The notes under the pieces: model-generated | The model's input: the letters and a program-made list of their open reading frames with translations, nothing else | What the model was told of the DNA's origin: nothing | Databases searched by the model: none | Part shown: in pieces, positions 6,052 through 7,729 of the stretch | Layout: each line of letters opens with the position of its first letter | How positions within the stretch are numbered: position 1 is the stretch's first letter | Position numbers and translations under genes: made by a program | Assembly: GCA_964639225.1 (NCBI GenBank) | Contig: CAZXCK010000167.1 | Location: forward strand, 1-7,729 | DNA length: 7,729 nucleotides | Direction: 5' to 3' | Source of the DNA: CAZXCK01 sp964639225 | Lineage (GTDB): Bacteria > Chloroflexota > Anaerolineae > Aggregatilineales > Phototrophicaceae

Positions 6052-7071
6052 CTACTGGCCCCGGCGTCGTACCATATCGAAATACACGGCGACGATGATA
6101 ATCGCGCCGGTGACGACGATCTGCCATTCCTGCGGCACCGATAACATGCGCAGGCCGTTGGTCAGCACGCTGATGACGAACGCGCCGATCACCGTGCCCA
6201 GAATCGAACCCTGACCACCGCTGAGTGACGTGCCGCCGATCACCACAGCGGCGATGGCATCCAGCTCGTAACCCTGGCCCAGCGCGGGCTGGGCGGAGTT
6301 GAGGCGAGAGGCGATGACGATGCCACCCAGACCGGCATACAGACCGGAGACCGTATAAACGGCGATCTTCCAGCGGGCGGTGTTGACGCCGGAGAGGCGG
6401 GTCGCCTCTTCGTTGCTGCCCAGCGCGAAGGTATAGCGCCCCAGGATGGTCTTAAACAGCAGGAAGTTGCCGATCAGCGCCGCACCGAACAGGATGAGCA
6501 CGGCGTTGGGCAGGTCGAATCCGGGGACCACGCGGCCAATCAGCGAGCCAGTGGCGATGTCGCGGAAGGCGGGTGTGTCGGTGAAGTAGATGGGGCGCAG
6601 CTCCGAGATGATAAGCGCCAGCCCTTTAGCCACATACATCATGCCAAGTGTGGCGACGAACGGTGGCACGCGCATCTTGGCGATGACCACGCCGTTAATC
6701 AGACCGGCCAGGCCGCCAGCGGCGATGCCGCCCAGCACGCCAACGGCTATCGGTAGTTCCCAGTTGGTGACCAGTACGCCGGTAATGACCGCCGCGAACG
6801 TCATCACCGTGCCGATGGATAAATCGATGCCGGCGGTGATGATTACAAACGTCACGCCCAGCGCCAGAATGCCGTTGACTGCCGTCGCCAGGAAGATACC
6901 CACGACGTTGCGGAATTGCAGGAAGTTGGGCGAAGCCAGCGAAAAAACAATAATCAGGATGATGAGCGCAGCGAAAGCCAGGATGCGCTGGAGCGCCTCG
7001 GAGCGCAGGATCGCTTCTCGATTCCAACCTTTGGGGATGCCGCCCTTAGATGGCAGTGTTTCAGATGACAT
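6052..7071 (-). CDS. Ribose-type ABC transporter permease (BPD_transp_2 family)
   Basis: A 339-residue integral membrane protein that forms the import channel, probably as a homodimer, with the ATPase upstream and the binding protein downstream. Seen: a short charged N-terminus, then many hydrophobic spans (about 29-47, 54-79, 85-101, 107-130, 138-156, 187-207, 236-255, 272-300, 317-332). Family landmarks include FVIITAGIDLSIG (75-87), the cytoplasmic coupling loop LGSNEEATRLSGVN (217-230), AVVIGGTSLSGGQGSILGT (275-293) and the final VYFDMVRRR tail. These match RbsC/XylH/AraH-type permeases, not the CUT1 or amino-acid types. The ATG at 7071 has GAGGA 6 bases upstream (7078-7082). It lies 37 bases after the ATPase stop. 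Being the only permease gene seen, it differs from the two-permease RhaP/RhaQ rhamnose importer, although a second one could lie outside the window. Substrate not readable from sequence. Confidence 0.93.
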   Translation of the reverse strand: MSSETLPSKGGIPKGWNREAILRSEALQRILAFAALIILIIVFSLASPNFLQFRNVVGIFLATAVNGILALGVTFVIITAGIDLSIGTVMTFAAVITGVLVTNWELPIAVGVLGGIAAGGLAGLINGVVIAKMRVPPFVATLGMMYVAKGLALIISELRPIYFTDTPAFRDIATGSLIGRVVPGFDLPNAVLILFGAALIGNFLLFKTILGRYTFALGSNEEATRLSGVNTARWKIAVYTVSGLYAGLGGIVIASRLNSAQPALGQGYELDAIAAVVIGGTSLSGGQGSILGTVIGAFVISVLTNGLRMLSVPQEWQIVVTGAIIIVAVYFDMVRRRGQ

Positions 7072-7108
7072 GGTTTATCCTCAAAAATAAAGTTCGCAGT
7101 TCTGCTGT

Positions 7109-7729
7109 TTACTGAGCCACCATACCGCTGCGCAGGGTGGCCAACCGCATGATCGCTTCCTGGTCAGCTTCGCTGGCATCCAGCACGCCGGTGATGCGCC
7201 CCTCACACATGACCACAATCCGGTGGCTCATGCGCAGGATTTCCGGCAGCTCGGATGAGATCATGATGATTGACTTACCCTGATGCACCAGGTCGTTTAA
7301 TAAGCGATATATTTCACTTTTTGCGCCCACGTCGATACCGCGCGTTGGCTCGTCGAAGATCAGAATGTCAGTGTCTGCGGTCAGCCACTTGGCGATGACG
7401 ACCTTCTGCTGGTTGCCGCCAGACAGAAAGCGCGCTTTCTGCCGCACCGATGGCGTGCGTACATCCAGCGCCTTGACGTGCTCGGCGGCGGTCTGCTGGA
7501 TGGCGCTGTCGTTGACGATCGTATTGAAGAAGCTCAGAAAGCGATTCATGGCGGCCATAGCGACATTGGTCGCAACATCCATGCCCGTGACCAGCCCGTA
7601 ACGCTTGCGATCTTCCGACAGGTAACCGATGCCATGCCGCACCGCGTCCGCTGGTGATTTGATACGCACCGGTTTGCCCATCACTTCCAGCGAGATCGAG
7701 TCCACCGGGTCCGCGCCGATAATGGCCCG
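7109..7729 (-). CDS. Sugar ABC transporter ATPase, C-terminal part (RbsA/MglA type)
   Basis: The last 206 residues of the energy-coupling ATPase of the importer. The frame stays open to the window edge, reading RAIIGADPVD just before the edge, so the 5' part and both Walker A motifs are outside. Seen, counted from the edge: SPADAVRHGIGYLSEDRKRYGL (25-46), the standard lead-in of the second nucleotide-binding domain of the ~500-residue double ATPases. Then come the signature LSGGNQQKV (102-110), Walker B DILIFDEPTRGID (121-133) with Glu127, and MISSELPEI (156-164), where serine stands at the usual switch-histidine position. Known: that serine is normal for this domain in RbsA, MglA and XylG. 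Any start inside the visible part (for example the GTG at 7705) would be false. First known gene of the operon ATPase-permease-binding protein; any promoter lies outside. Confidence 0.93.
   Translation of the reverse strand, partial: RAIIGADPVDSISLEVMGKPVRIKSPADAVRHGIGYLSEDRKRYGLVTGMDVATNVAMAAMNRFLSFFNTIVNDSAIQQTAAEHVKALDVRTPSVRQKARFLSGGNQQKVVIAKWLTADTDILIFDEPTRGIDVGAKSEIYRLLNDLVHQGKSIIMISSELPEILRMSHRIVVMCEGRITGVLDASEADQEAIMRLATLRSGMVAQ

Noticed and set aside
7109..7729. Missing switch histidine in the ATPase as a sign of inactivation
   Set aside because: The Ser in ISSEL is the normal state of the second domain in RbsA/MglA/XylG-type ATPases, so it is not a lesion.

Overview
The window is a sugar-uptake and sugar-catabolism locus from a GC-rich bacterium. 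Long open antisense frames lie opposite the real genes, as is usual at this base composition. I see no phage, transposon, CRISPR or RNA-gene signature. The acidic linker of the solute-binding protein and the ribose-type ABC transporter beside a LacI regulator and a DUF1349 protein remind me of Chloroflexota (Anaerolineae-like) genomes. That is an impression of style, not proof.

Layout. Positions 29-1414 (minus) encode an MFS_3/EntS-type major facilitator. A 226-base divergent promoter region (1415-1640) follows. It holds a good promoter candidate in each direction and three copies of a short AAAGC(G)TT element. Rightward from it runs a two-gene operon: a cytoplasmic DUF1349 protein (1641-2177, GTG start) and L-rhamnulokinase RhaB (2201-3637). 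RhaB ends 9 bases from the end of a convergent LacI/GalR-family repressor (3647-4690, minus). Upstream of the repressor on the same strand is a ribose-type (CUT2) ABC importer, transcribed in the order ATPase (7109-7729, 5' end outside the window), permease (6052-7071), solute-binding protein (4840-5898). A perfect 12-bp inverted repeat lies just after the binding-protein gene. A bulged hairpin and a duplicated leader segment lie between permease and binding protein.

How the genes may work together. The importer would bring in a monosaccharide, possibly a deoxyhexose such as L-rhamnose. RhaB would phosphorylate L-rhamnulose to L-rhamnulose 1-phosphate in the cytoplasm. The LacI protein would sense a sugar or sugar phosphate and control the importer, the DUF1349-rhaB operon and perhaps the MFS gene. 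Rhamnose isomerase and the aldolase (RhaA, RhaD) are not in the window, so the pathway is incomplete here. The transporter's substrate is inferred from neighbourhood only.

No gene-free stretch exceeds 300 bases. Positions 1-28, beyond the MFS stop codon, hold nothing I can identify. I do not see a clearly new system. The points most worth checking are the shared operator-like elements, the DUF1349-rhaB pairing, and the RNA structure and duplicated leader in front of the binding-protein gene.
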